Made by a program: the position numbers and the translations under genes. The notes beneath the pieces were generated by a model. It was not told where the DNA came from, searched no databases, and saw only the letters and a list, made by a program, of their open reading frames with translations. A stretch of 64,000 bases of DNA from Sciurus carolinensis (lineage: Eukaryota > Chordata > Mammalia > Rodentia > Sciuridae): contig NC_062232.1 of NCBI RefSeq assembly GCF_902686445.1, forward strand, positions 72,309,440 to 72,373,439, given 5' to 3'. This document shows positions 47,655 to 59,785 of the stretch, piece by piece (position 1 is the stretch's first letter; each line of letters opens with the position of its first letter).

Positions 47655-47660
47655 TTTCTT

Positions 47661-47693
<33 letters not shown>

Positions 47694-47767
47694 AGTACTG
47701 GGGATCGAACTCAGGGCCTTTTGCTTGCGAGAGAAGGACTCTACCAACTGAGTTATCTCCCCAGCCC
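47655..47767 (-). repeat. ID SINE, antisense, beside the L1 3' end
   Basis: A 30-bp T-run, then GCAGTACTGGGGATCGAACT ... AACTGAGTTATCTCCCCAGC. An imperfect duplication around CATATTATTCTTT / CATATTTTTCTTT brackets it. Confidence 0.88.
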
Positions 47768-48188
47768 ATATTTTTCTTTTTTTTTTCTTAATGATTATTG
47801 TTTCTTTTTAAATTTATTTTTACAGTAAACAAATGGGATACATCTTGTTTCTCTGTACATGTAGAGGCATACCATTTGTGTAATCAAACATTTACCTAGG
47901 GTAATAGTTTTTGATTCATTCGGTTATATTTTCCTTCTCCCCCACCCCTCGCACCCCTCTTTTCCCTCTATTCAGTCCCTCCTTCCTCCATTCTTGCCCC
48001 CCTCTCACCCCCCCATTATGTATCATCATCTGCTAATCAGTGAGATCATTCATCCTTTGGTTTTTTTGAGATTGGCTTATCTCACTTAGCATGATTTCTC
48101 CAATTCATCCATTTGCCTGCAAATGCCATAATTATATTATTTTATATGGCTGAGTAATATTCCATTGTATATATATATACCACAGTTT

Positions 48189-51100
48189 CTATATCCATTC
48201 ATCAATTGAAGGGCATCCAGGTTGGTTCCACAATCTGGCTATTGTGAATTGAGCAGCTATGAACATTGTTGTGGCTGTATCTCTGCAATATGCTGATTTT
48301 AAGTCCTTTGGGTATAGGCCAAGGAGTGGGATAGCTGGGTCAAATGGTGGTTCCATTCCAAGTTTTCTAAGGAATCTCCACACTACTTTCCAGAGTGGCT
48401 ACACTAATTTCCAGCCCCACCAGCAATGTATGAGTGTACCTTTTTCCCCACATGCTTGTCAACACCTGTTGTTGCTTGTATTCTTGATAATCGCCATTTT
48501 AATTGGGATGAGATGGAATTTTAGGGTGGTTTTCATTTGCATTTCTCTTATTACTAGAGATATTGAACATTTTTTATATGTCTGTTGATTGTTTGTACAT
48601 CTTCTGTGAAGTGTCTGTTCATTTCCTTAGTTCATTTGTTGATTGGGTTATTTGTATTCTTGGCGTTTTTTGAGTTCTTTATATATTCTGGAAATTAGTA
48701 CTCTATCTAAAGTGTGAGTGGGAAAGATATTCTCCCACTCTGTAGGCTCTCTCTTCACATTACTGAGAGTTTCCTTTGCTGAGAGAAAGATTTTTAGTTT
48801 GAATCTATCCCAGTTATTGATTCTTGATTTTATTTCTTGTGCTATGGGAGTCCTGTTAAGGAAGTCTGATCCTAAGCTGACATGTTGAAAATTTGGACCT
48901 ACATTTTCTTCTATAAGATGCAGGGTCTCTGGTCTGATTCCAAGGTCCTTGATCCATTTTGAGCTGAGTTTTGTGCAGGGTGAGAGATAGGGGTTTAATT
49001 TCATTGTGTTGCATATGGATTTCCAGTTTTCCCAGCACCATCTGTTGAAGAGGCTATCTTTTCTCCATTGCATATTTTGGCCCCTTTGTCTAGTATGAGA
49101 AAATTGTATGTATTTGGATTTGTGTCTGTGTCCTCTATTCTGTACCATTGATCTAACTGTTTACTTTGGTGCCAATACCATGCCATTTTTGTTACTATAA
49201 CTTTGTACTATAGTTGAAGTTCTGGTATTGTGATACCTCCTGCTTCACTCCTCCTGCTAAGGATTGCCTTAGTTATTCTGGGTTTCTTATTCTTCCAGAT
49301 GAATTTCATGATTGCTTGCTCTATTTCTGTGAAGTATGCCATTGGGATTTTAATTGGAATTGCATCAAATCTGTATAGCACTTTTGGTAGTATGGCCATT
49401 TTGACAATATTAATTCTGCCTATCCAAGAACATGTGAGATATTTCCATCTTCTAAGTTTTTATTAAATTTCTTTCTTTACTGTTCTGTAGGTTCTCATTG
49501 CAGAGGTCTTTCACCTCTTTTGTTAGATTGATTCCTAAGTATTTTATTTTTTTCGAGGCTATTGTTGAATGGAGTAGAATTCCTAAATTCTCTTTCTGAT
49601 GATTCATCACTTATGTATAAAAATGCATTAGATTCATGAGCATTGATCTTATATCCTGCTACTTTACTGATTTCACTCATGAGTTCTAAAAGTTTTCTGG
49701 TGGAATTTTCCGGTTCCTCTAAATATATACTTGTCATCAGCAAATAGGGATAGTTTGAGTTCTTCTTTTCATATTTGTATCCATTTAAATTCCTTGGTCT
49801 GTCTAATTGCTCTGGGTAGAGTTTCGAGGACAATGTTGAATAGAAGTGCTGAAAGAGGGCATCCCTGCCTTGTTCCAGTTTTTAGGGGGAATGTGTTCAG
49901 TTTTTCAACATTTAGAATGATGTTGGCCATGGGCTTAGCAAAGATGACCTTTACAATGTTAACGAATGTAACCACTAACTCTATTTTTTCTAGTGTTTTG
50001 AGCATGAAGGGATGCTGTATTTTTTCAAATGCTTTTTATGCATCTATCGCAATAGTCATGTAATTCTTAACTTTAAGACTATTGATATGGTGAATTCCAT
50101 TTATTGATTTCTGGATGTTGAACCAAACTTTCATCCCTGGGATAAAACCCACTTGATCGTGGTGCACTATCTTTTTAATATATTTTTGTATGCAATTTGC
50201 TAAAATTTTGTTGAGAATTTTTGCATCGATGTTCATTAAGGATATTGGTCTGAAATTTTCTTTCCTCGATGTGTCTCTGTCTGGTTTAGGTATCAGGGTG
50301 ATATTGGCTTCATAGAATGAGTTTGGGAGGGTTCCCTCCTCTTCTATTTCATGGAATACTTTGAGGAATATTGAAATGAGCTCTTCTTTAAAGATTTTGC
50401 AGAACTTGACTGAGAACCCATATGGTCAGATTTTTCTTTGTTGGTAGGCTTTTGATTTCCTCTATTTCATTACTTGAAATTGATCTATTTAAATTGTGTA
50501 TGTTCTCCTGGTTCAGTTTAGGTAATTCGTATGTCTCTAGAAACTTGTTGATGTCTTCAAGATTTTCTATTTTGTTGGAGTATAGATTTTCAAAATAGCT
50601 TCTATTTATGTTTTGCATTTCACTCGTGTCTGTCGTGGTATTTCCTTGTTCATTCCAAATTTTAGTAATTTGAGTTTTCTCTCTCCTTCTCTTTGTTAGT
50701 GTGGCTTAGGGTTTATCAATTTTGCTTATTTTTTCAAAGAAACAACTATTCGTTTTGTCAATTTTTTGATTGTTTCATTTGTTTCAATTCCGTTGATTTC
50801 AGCTCTGATTTTAACTATTCCCTGTCTTCTACTACTTTTGGAGTTGCTCTGTTCTATTCCTAGGGCTTTGAGCTGTAGTGTTAGGTCGTTTATTTGATTT
50901 TTTTCTTCTTTTATTGAATGAGTTTCTTGAAATAAATGTACTAAGTACTGCTTTCATAGTGTCCCAGAGATTTTGATATGATGTATCTTTGTTCTTGTTT
51001 ACCTTGAAGAATTTTTTTATTTCTCCCCTGATGTCTTCTGTTATCCATTCATCATTCAATAGCATATTATTTAATCTCCAAGTGTTGGAGTAGTTTCTGT

Positions 51101-51832
51101 TTTTTTTTCTGTCATTTATTTCTAATTTCAATCCATTATGATCTGATGGAATACAAGGTAGTATCTCTATCTTCTTGTATTTGCTGACATTAGCTTTGTG
51201 GCATAATATATGATCTATTTTAGAGAAGGATCCATGTGCTGCTGAGAAGAAAGCGTATTTGCTCTTTGTTAGATGGAATATTCTACATATGCCCATTAAG
51301 TCTAAATTATTGACTGTGTTATTAAGATCTATGGTTTTGTTGTTCAATTTTTCTTTGGAAGATCTATCTAGTAGTGATAGAGGTGTGTTAAAGTCACCTA
51401 GTATTATTGTGTTGTGGTCTATTTGATTCCTGGAATTAAGAAGGTTTTGTTTGATGTACATGGATGAGCCACTCTTTGGGGCATAGATATTTATGATTGT
51501 TATGTCTTGCTGATTTATGCTTCACTTAAGCAGTACGAAATGTCCTTCTTTATCCCTTCTAACTTTGGTTTGAAGTCCACATTATCGGATATGAGGATGG
51601 ATATCCTGGCGTTTTTGCTGTGTCCATGTGCATAGTATATTTTTTCACATCCTTTCACCTTTAGTCTGTGGGTATCTCTTTCTATGAGATGAGTCTCTTG
51701 CAGGCAGCACATTTTTGAATCTTTCTTTATAATCCAATCTGCCAGTCTATGTGTTTTGATTGATGAGTGCAGGCCATTAACATTCAGGGTTATTATTGAG
51801 ATATGATTTGTATTCACGGTCATTTGGCTCAT
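48189..51832 (-). pseudogene. L1 ORF2 (endonuclease/reverse transcriptase), broken
   Basis: Minus-strand pieces appear in the right order. 51832-51515 is the endonuclease N-terminus (ITLNVNGLHSS, QETHL). 51461-50832 is the rest of the endonuclease, including GDFNTPLS and the catalytic SDHNGL. 50236-50036 and 50005-49769 are RT, with [10 protein letters not shown] and, in another frame near 49735, the ADD catalytic pair. 49399-49208 has [14 protein letters not shown] text, and 49148-48648 and 48383-48189 are the C-terminal domain. At least eight frame breaks separate these pieces. L1 ORF2 normally makes a protein of about 1,275 residues. Confidence 0.92.
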
Positions 51833-51929
51833 TTTTGTTTTTTTGACATGACTTGGTTTCTCCTTTATTTGGCTGTTCCTTTAGGGTAGTTCCTTCCTTT
51901 GCTGATTTACATCATTGTTTTTCATATCT

Positions 51930-52900
51930 TCCTCATGGAATATTTTGCTGAGAATGTTCTGTAATGCTGACTTTCTTTTTGTCAATTCTTTTGGCTTTTT
52001 TTTTATCATGGAAGGATTTTATTTCATTGTCAAATCTGAAGGTAAGTTTTGCTGGGTATAAGATTCGTGGTTGGCATCTGTTTTCTTTCAGAGCTTGAAA
52101 AATGTTGTTCCAGGCCCTTCTAGGTTTTAGAGTCTGGGTTGAAAAATCTGCTAATATCCATATTGGTTTCCCCCTGAATGTAATTTGATTATTTTCTCTC
52201 ACAGTGTTTAAAATTCTGTCTTTATTTTGTATGTTTGGTATTTTCATTATAATGTGCCTTGGTGTGGTTCTATTGTAATTTGTATATTTGAAGTCCGATA
52301 AGCCTCTTGTATTTTATTTTCCATTTCTTTCTTCAGATTTGGGAACTTTTCTGATATTATTTCATTGAATAGATTGTTCATTCCTTTGGTTTGTTTCTCT
52401 AATCCTTCCTCAATCCTAATAATTCTTTTAAATTTGGCCTTTTCATGATATCCCATAATTCTTGTAGAGTCTATTCATGATTTCTTACCATCTTCTCTAT
52501 TTGGTCAACTTTATTTTCAAGGTTAAATATTTTGTGTTCAATGTCTGAAGTTCTGTCTTCCAGGTGTTCCATCCTATTGGTTATGCTTTCTATGGAGTTT
52601 TTAATTTGGTTTATTGATTCCTTCATTTCAAGGATTTCTGTTTGTTTTTTTTAGTATCTCTAACTCTTTATTGAAATGATCTTTTGCTTCCCATATTAGC
52701 TCTTTTAACTGTTGGGTGGTGTGGTCATTCAAAGCCTGTATTTGCTCTTTCATCTCATGGTTTGCTTCTCTGATCATTTTAATCATGTACATTCTGAACT
52801 CCCTTTCTGACATTTCTTCTGCCATGCTGTCATTGAATTTTGTTGATGTAGCATTTAGGTATGTTTGGGACATTTTATTCCCTTGTTTTCTCATATTGCT
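51930..52900 (-). pseudogene. L1 ORF1 (RNA-binding chaperone), broken
   Basis: Minus-strand frames 52894-52628 (coiled-coil-like, rich in Glu/Lys/Gln, with MKEQIQALNDHTTQQLKEL), 52456-52247 and 52247-51933 (RNA-binding/C-terminal text with FRGKPIWILADFS and KENRCQPRILYPAKLTF) lie in the normal ORF1 order. Each is separated by a frameshift or stop. Confidence 0.9.
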
Positions 52901-52919
52901 CAGGTATCTACCCCTCTAG

Positions 52920-53986
52920 TAGTGAAACTCTGGGATATTGCAGATTTCCTCTATTGACTAATATTGTCTCTGTAGATTTCCAATAATTATTTTCAATAAT
53001 TCAGTAGCTTGAAGTCTTGGAGGAACTTGATAATGCGGTGCTCCTTAATCCCAATAATGCTTAAATTTGGCCTTTCAAGGAAGCTGCCTTTCTAGGAGTG
53101 GTGGCCTTCAGGTGGGGGATATTCTCTGTCAGTGGGCATAGGTTCCTCCACTTGTTGACTGATGGTCAGCCAAAGGGGGACTAGACTGCAGCCTGGGGCA
53201 CGTCTGATCTGGGTCTGTGTCTCTGGTTCTATTGCCCTGGTGGGAAAGCCTCGCTCAGCGGGGAAGACTCACCCAGCGGGAAGTTTAGCTGGGCAGCTCT
53301 TCTCCGAGAAGTTCCCTTTGTTCCAGAACTACCGCCTGGATTGGGCAGCCCTCCTCTGCGATGTTCCCAGGGGTTCGGACCTACTGCCTAGGTTGGGGAG
53401 CCTGGCCCCGTGAGGGACTCCCTTGCTGCATGGCCCTCCTCTGCTACATTCCCTGGAGACCAGAGCTACTGTCTGGACCAGGGAGCCTCACCCTGGGCTG
53501 AAGCCTCTTGCTGTGTGGCCCTCCTCCTAGAAGCTGCCTGCGGTCTGGTCCTGCTGCCTGGGCCTGGGACCCTCACTCTGTGTCAAAGCCCCTCACTGTG
53601 CGGCCCTCCTCTGCAATGCTCCTGGTTGACTGGGTTAACGACTCCAGTGGGGTAGGCTCACTGGGCCACTCTACTCCACTAAGTTCCCTGCCTTCCAGGA
53701 CTACTGCCCCATCCGGGGAGCCTGCCCAGTGGGACAGACTCACCTAGTGGCTCTGAGTTGGTCCTGAGTCTCTCAATACCTCCTCTTCCTGGGTCCTGTC
53801 AAAGGTCCTCCAGTCTCCTTAGGTGTCTCAGGAAGGGAGCTGCCCTTGCAATGATGATGGCCATGCCTTCAGGAATAATTCAAAATGCTTGCACCAGCCT
53901 ATAAAGAAGCCCGGTGTGGGGGTCAGGCAGGGTCACTCAGTGAAGGTGTCCAACCTAGGTGTGTTGGTCGGGCGGGGTAACTCCGC
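52920..53986 (-). promoter_or_regulatory. L1 5' UTR with tandem promoter monomers
   Basis: About 1 kb, much richer in G+C than the rest of the element. 53263-53690 contains tandem units: GCCCTCCTC recurs at 53348, 53433, 53518 and 53603, each exactly 85 bp apart. Each unit also carries ...CTACTGCCT.../GGGAGCCT. By analogy with mouse L1 monomers this is an internal promoter. Plus-strand ORFs of 80-90 residues here are composition artefacts. Confidence 0.85.
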
Positions 53987-53997
53987 AACATATTTTT

Positions 53998-54083
53998 CTT
54001 TTTTTTGTGGTACTGGGGATCGAACCCAGGGCCTTGTGCTTGCAAGGCAAGCACTCTACCAACTGAGCTATCTCCCCAGCCCT
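53998..54083 (-). mobile_element. Young ID SINE, antisense, at the L1 5' end
   Basis: A T-run, then GTGGTACTGGGGATCGAACC ... AACTGAGCTATCTCCCCAGC, with AACATATTTTT at 53987-53997 and 54084-54094 as its exact 11-bp duplication. Confidence 0.92.
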
Positions 54084-54406
54084 AACATATTTTTTTAAAG
54101 AAGTTAATGATATGAAGGAACAGGAAACATATGAATTCAGTGAATGTAGGAATGGTGATATGGATCCTGTGTTTCCAGCTTCAGATTTTCTAACTATTGT
54201 ATCTATTACCACTTGGTCTATAGCTATTACAGTAGTAGTAATGTCTAACCAGACCAGCTCTACAAGTATCATTTTGGAGACTGTTTTCTGGCTACATAGC
54301 CTGCAAAGTTGTTTTGTTGGCCTTCTTGGAGATTCCATAAATATATATGACATCCTTTAGTAAATACCTTTTTCCAAGAGTATAAACTCTTGACAAAATA
54401 GACATT

Positions 54407-57124
54407 TGTAATGGTTTAGTTATTCAGTGTCACACAAAAGTTCACGTGTGAAACAATGTATTGGGTTATAAGAACTTTAATCAGAGAATTAATCCCTGGA
54501 TAGGGATTAACTGGGTGGTATCTGTAGGCAGGTAAGGTGTGGCTGGAGTAGTTGGGTTAATGGGAGCATGCACTTAGGGTTTTTATTTTGTCCATGATAA
54601 AAGAATTCTTGTTCTTGCTCTCTTCTTCCTGATGTGATGTCCTGGGCCACTTTCCTCTGCCACACCCTTCTACTTTGTGGTCTGCCTTACATCAAGCCCC
54701 AGGGAATAGAGTCAGTCATTTGTGAACTGAGACCTCTAAAACCATGATCCTCCAAGTACACCTTTCCTCCTCTATTGTTCATGTCAGATCTTTTGGTCAC
54801 AGCAGTGAAAAAACTGACTAAAACACAAATTGGTACTGAGAAGTGAAATTGTTGCTATTGACTAACCTAATTATGTGGTTCAAAAGTTTTGGGAGTTTAT
54901 GGGAAGAATTATGGAAAGTTTAGCTATGCAAGCAGGAAAAGTTTTAGATTGGTGTAAGTGGAACTTAATGGGTGATTCTGGTGGGCTTTCAGAAGATAAG
55001 AATATCAATCTGATTATGGATATTAAAGAGTGGGCTCATGAGGTTTCACAGGAGAAGGAAGACTCTACTGGAAATTGGACTAGAGGTTATTCATGTTTGT
55101 TCTGGCTAAAAAGTCCTCTACATTTTGCCAATGTCCTGTGACTTTCTGTGAGGCTGAATTTAAGGGCAAAGAACTTCTTTAATCTGGTGGAAGAAATTTC
55201 TAAGCAGCATGGTATTCAGGCAGTTCCACAGATATTGCTGGTGGCTTTTAACCAGATTTATTGTAATAATCAGGAACAGAAAGAAAAGTAGAAATATTTT
55301 AAAAACTTTGTTCAGAAAACTGAGTAAAACTGGGGCTAAGGAATGTGTGATAGTTAAAGACATTACAGTCACTAAAGAAATGCTTTGCCTAGAGACAATA
55401 GGAAAGATGGCTAGGGGTTATCTCAGGAATTGGCAAGACCACACCCTTTTAAGTCTCAAGGGAGTAAAAGTAAAAATTTTCCTTTGAGCACATACCAGCG
55501 GGGCACCCTGCTTGAAAAAATGAGCCTAGGAAGTTGCTTTACCATGCTCATTCACGCAGGCACTCAGCGGCTGCTTCAGTTATGGTCCCTGAAGGCTTCG
55601 TGACTGCTTCAGATAGTGGTAGACTTTGACAACGTCTTGGTGCTGGTTCTGCAGGAATGCAAAATGCTGGAGTTAGGGTATCATGGAAGCATCCACTAGG
55701 ATTTCAAAGGAAGGCCTTGGGTGCAAAGCAAAGTGCAGCCGGGTTGGAATCCCTGTGGGCAGCCCCTGATAGATCAATATGTGGACATGTGTGAAAGAAG
55801 CTGAAACTGCAGTGCAGTACTGAGGAATGTCTGCAGAGAAAAGCTGCAGGGATCAAGCACAGTCTAGCTAACAGAGAGGCCATGTGGGCTGCAACACAAG
55901 CCTTTTGGAGAGATCATAATATCATGCTAGATGTTCCAGATGCTAGACATGGAACTAAGGACTTGTTTGCCAGGTGGGATTTCAGTCTTTCTTTGGTTGC
56001 ATTCCTTCTTTCTATGCCCCTATTTCTAACTTTTGGAATGAAAATGTTACTCTGTACCTTTATATATTGGGTACATATGACTTGCTTCTGATTTTTATAG
56101 GAGTTCACAATGAGAGTTTGCCTTGGGTCTCAAAGGAGACTTTGGACTTGGACTTTTGGACAATTATGGAACTGTTGAGACTGTGGGTGTGGTGGCAAAA
56201 TCAGATCTGGTTGTGAAACGAAATTACAAAAACATTATGATAAGTGTTCAATGCCTGGGGAAGGGATCAGTTCCCCTCCCCTCTCGTAGGCTTGCCCCAG
56301 GAGGGTCCCTACCTTTTATATTGTCAATAACTGCATTCAGAGTCAGACTACTCCCTCCTTAAATGTAACAGATGTCTGTGAAAAGAGCTGTTTCTTCTTA
56401 CCTGTTTCTGTGAGCATGCTTTATGTTAGAGACCCTGCACAGGCCTTCAGTCGCATAGATTAGATTTGTTTTAAAAAGAGAGGAAAAAACCCCAATGCTA
56501 GGATGGGTCTAAGATGATGTCACATAACTTATAAATATTGTGAGAAACTGTAGATCAGGGCTCAGAATTTTGGAGTGCTAATCTCCTCTAGGTCCACTGG
56601 TGTAAAATAAAGTTTGTTTTTTCCTACTTTCCAAGTGCCATCTTGTTGTTTCCACCACATGGGGACTCTTGGAAATGAACTAAAGGTATTTTGCATTGTG
56701 AGATGGACATGAGCTGTTGGGGTCAGGGAGGTGGGGGATGTTATGGTTTAAATATTAGGTTTCCCCCAAAAATCTCTTTTGTGAGACAATTCATGAGAGT
56801 TTAGAGGTGAAATGATTGGGATTAACTACGTGGTAACTATATGGAGGCACAGTATGGCTGGAGGAGATGGAATGATGGGAGTGTGCACTGGTGGTTTATA
56901 TTGTGTCCAAGGTAAAGGGAGTTCTCTCTGTTTGCTTCTGGGTGGCTATATCCTGACCTGCCTTTCTCCATCACACCCTACTGACATTGATGTTCTGCCT
57001 CACCTCAAGCCCAAAGGAATGGAGCCAGCTATCTGTGGACTGATAACATCAAAATAAACTTCTCCTCCTTAAAATTGTTCTTGGTGGTCTTTTGGTCAGA
57101 GCAACAAAAAATCTGTCTAAAACA
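54407..57124 (+). mobile_element. Near-complete ERVL-MaLR provirus
   Basis: 5' LTR 54407-54825 and 3' LTR 56739-57124 both run TGT(T/A)ATGGTTTA ... CTAAAACA, in the same orientation. A primer-site-like TTGGTACTGAGAAGTG follows the 5' LTR at 54830, near the TGGTACC start used by ERVL/MaLR (tRNA-Leu). A purine tract GGGAGGTGGGGGA (56726-56738) directly precedes the 3' LTR. ACATT (54402-54406) and ACACT (57125-57129) are a likely 5-bp target duplication with one change. The interior contains no intact ORF. Same family as the antisense copy at 36280-38535. Confidence 0.88.
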
Positions 57125-57129
57125 ACACT

Positions 57130-58079
57130 CATTGAATATCTATTATATAATGAGTGCAAGTGTTTTCTCCCAACACCAAATAATAGTGATATTTAGGTAG
57201 GGTTTTAGGTAAGAAAGTAAACCAATGGAATAAATGTGCATAAAATTATAGGATCATGGATATCAATACCTTCTTAGTTTTCTCATGTAAGTTGTGTCTT
57301 ATGATTTATAGAACGATTTAAAACTTTTTTACTATTATGACAATTAACATGAAAGCAATTGAACAATTATTGATTCCATCTAGTTACAACTAATCTATAA
57401 CCAAAATAAACAGACCACTTGGTAGTTGGTTTGTAAACCTATGATTGCTTAACCTGACTTTCATTTTAGACACTTACATACCATATTGCTTATGTTATAT
57501 TGCTGCAATCTCTGATGAATATTTGGGAGTAAGGACAGATATCCTATATGTATTATTATTCATTAAATATTACTCTATACATTTTCTTTTATGAATATTA
57601 CAATGTGATACATTTCATTAGAAAAGATAGACATGTACTATAATGACCTTTAAGAATAAATAGTGCAAATTTTGTATCGATCAACCTGAAAGTTCTATAA
57701 ATGACACTATCGTTTATAAACAATGAAGGTAGCTTAACCATTATTTTTAAAACTAAGTTTTTTTTTTAATCTAAATGTACTTCTCAGCTCATCTTTTTGC
57801 TCCCCTCAGCCCCCATGTTTTAGAGTTACACATGTCATTTTTATAAATCAAATTTGTTTGGCCTATTAATAATAATAATTATAATTAACTAATGAATGTT
57901 TACAACATGTACGGCATTGCATTCACTGCTTCTTGTGTGTCTTATTTCCTTTAATAAGTAATATAATACTAAAAGTTTTACTACATGCTTATATACAAGA
58001 ATAGAGGTAATGAGAAGCTATTTGTTCCAGTTCGCATAGACTTAAGAAGTAAGAATTTGAAACTGGGTCTTTATACCAT
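57130..58079. other. AT-rich sequence, nothing recognised
   Basis: No gene or repeat identified. Confidence 0.4.
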
Positions 58080-58095
58080 CTAAATTCACATAATT

Positions 58096-58130
58096 TTTTT
58101 TATTGTAAACAAATGGGATACATGTTGTTT
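58096..58130 (-). mobile_element. 35-bp L1 3'-end insertion
   Basis: A T-run plus GTAAACAAATGGGATACATG, the antisense of the last bases of the L1 3' UTR; the L1 at 47.8 kb has the same words at 47826-47845. A 16-bp duplication with one mismatch flanks it (58080-58095 CTAAATTCACATAATT and 58131-58146 CTAAATCCACATAATT). An extremely 5'-truncated L1 insertion. Confidence 0.85.
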
Positions 58131-58146
58131 CTAAATCCACATAATT

Positions 58147-58557
58147 TATACTTAAAAATTAGAATTCTAATATATTTAGATAACTTATTTCACTACGAAA
58201 GAAATAGGAACTCTATAATTCTGTATTTATAGATTTAAATAAATGCATAATAATTATTTTGAGACAAAAAATAGAATCATACCAAGGTTCTATCATTTAG
58301 TTTTAGTTTATTTTACAAACATAGACAAACATCCTAGGAAGAAAAGTCTGTGTCAAATATACAGAAAAAAATTCAGTGATGAAATTAATTCAGAATTTTA
58401 CAGTGCTTCAGTCATACATAGAAAGCTATCTACTATGTGTCACAGACAGGAGTATTACCCTTGGTAGTAAAGCACTAGAAACAGATGGGATTACTATTCA
58501 GAACAGCAAATCAATTTAAATCAAAGCCAAGACCACTGATTAAAAGTGTAAGACACA
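58147..58557. other. AT-rich sequence, nothing recognised
   Basis: No gene or repeat identified. Confidence 0.4.
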
Positions 58558-58785
58558 GCAGGGCATGATGGTGCTTGCCTATAATCCCAGCAACTCAGAA
58601 GTCTGAGGCAGGAAGATCACAAGTTCAAAGCTAGCCTCAGCGACTTAGTGAGGCCCTAAGCAACTTAGTGACACTGTTTCAAAATGAATAAAAAATAAAT
58701 AAATAAATAAATAAATAAATAGGTCTGGTGATGTGGCTCAGTGGTTAAGCGCCCTTGGGTTCAGTTCCTGGTACAAAAATAAAAG
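58558..58785 (+). repeat. B1-dID composite SINE
   Basis: GCAGGGCATGATGGTGCTTG, GTCTGAGGCAGGAAGATCAC, an (AAAT)n linker, and ID part GGTCTGGTGATGTGGCTCAG ... GTTCAGTTCCTGGTAC. Confidence 0.88.
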
Positions 58786-59785
58786 ATCGCTTTATTGAAA
58801 TACCATTGGATTGGTAATATATTCTTTCACACATGCCATTCTAAGCTATTAAACTATATACTGTCACATTAATAGCCAGGATAATTTGACCCTAAGGAGG
58901 TAATTCTTTATAAAATAAAGTATAAAATATATATTGCAAAAGTTAAAAAGAAATATAATTGTCTTAATCTTCTTGCTGTACCCACTAAAACTTAGATCCT
59001 AAATGGTCATAGTGAAAGTGTTCATTCTTAAATAATATAATTTCTTATCTTATTTGTAAACTGTAATCCCGTAAGCTTGTAATTCCTTAGAACAAAATTA
59101 TAGCCCTCAATGAATAACAACATAGCAGCACCTGCTATTATTACAAGCTTTACAAAAGCTCTATTTTAATGAAAGGATAATACCTCTCATGTTAATTTGA
59201 TTTTCCCATCTATTATGTAGAAAATTTCATCTAATTTGGACAAAGCATATTCTTTGTTTTACTGTAAGGAAGAGAAGGTGTGGAAATTTCCATTTACAAT
59301 TAAACTGGAGCACAGGATAAAATACTTCTTGAAGTATGTACATCTCACTCTTTTTTACCATAACCCCCAAAAGTGAAAGTCCTGGAAGTGTAACAGCAAG
59401 TATGCAGGTGTACAATTTGCTACACTACTCTCTTTTGAATCACTACTCTCTTTTCTTCTGTTTTGTTGAAGTACACCAAAAAAAAAAACAAAAAAAAAAA
59501 CATAAGCAATAATTATAAGAATGTATTATTGTATCTGTGAACATGTAATGTGTTTAGGTATTTAGATATAACAACACAAAAAAGGGAGTCAGAGGGAATA
59601 TAGTTCTATAAGAATATTGCTATTTTATTTTATGAGAATTATTGGTTTAAATATAAAATGCACTCTGATAAGTTAAAATGGATGTAGCAAACTATATAAC
59701 AGTAAGAAAATGCCAAAAAAGCTGGAAATTATTAAACAATGAAAACGCTCTATTAGAAATTATTTACTCAATAAAATAAAGCACT
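58786..59785. other. AT-rich sequence, nothing recognised
   Basis: No gene recognised; A-rich simple tract at 59478-59501. Confidence 0.4.

Larger units (their letters stand above)
47768..53986 (-). mobile_element. Nearly full-length, inactivated LINE-1, antisense
   Basis: About 6.2 kb in the order, read on the minus strand: GC-rich 5' UTR (53986-52920), ORF1 region (52900-51930), ORF2 endonuclease, RT and C-terminal region (51832-48189), then the 3' UTR to about 47800. Both ORFs are cut by stops and frameshifts, so it cannot move itself. The 5' boundary lies near 53986. AACATATT occurs just outside both ends (47643-47650 and 53987-53994), a candidate target duplication. ID SINEs have landed at both ends. 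Confidence 0.92.

Noticed and set aside
48259..48588. 109-residue plus-strand ORF, and 49731-50063
   Set aside because: Antisense to L1 ORF2; no independent support.
53162..53747. Three overlapping 79-83-residue plus-strand ORFs
   Set aside because: GC-rich L1 5' UTR read on the wrong strand; no recognisable domain.
54875..55487. 88- and 92-residue plus-strand ORFs in the MaLR interior
   Set aside because: They are remnants of the non-autonomous MaLR internal region, repeated in the antisense copy at 37.3-37.9 kb; not host genes.
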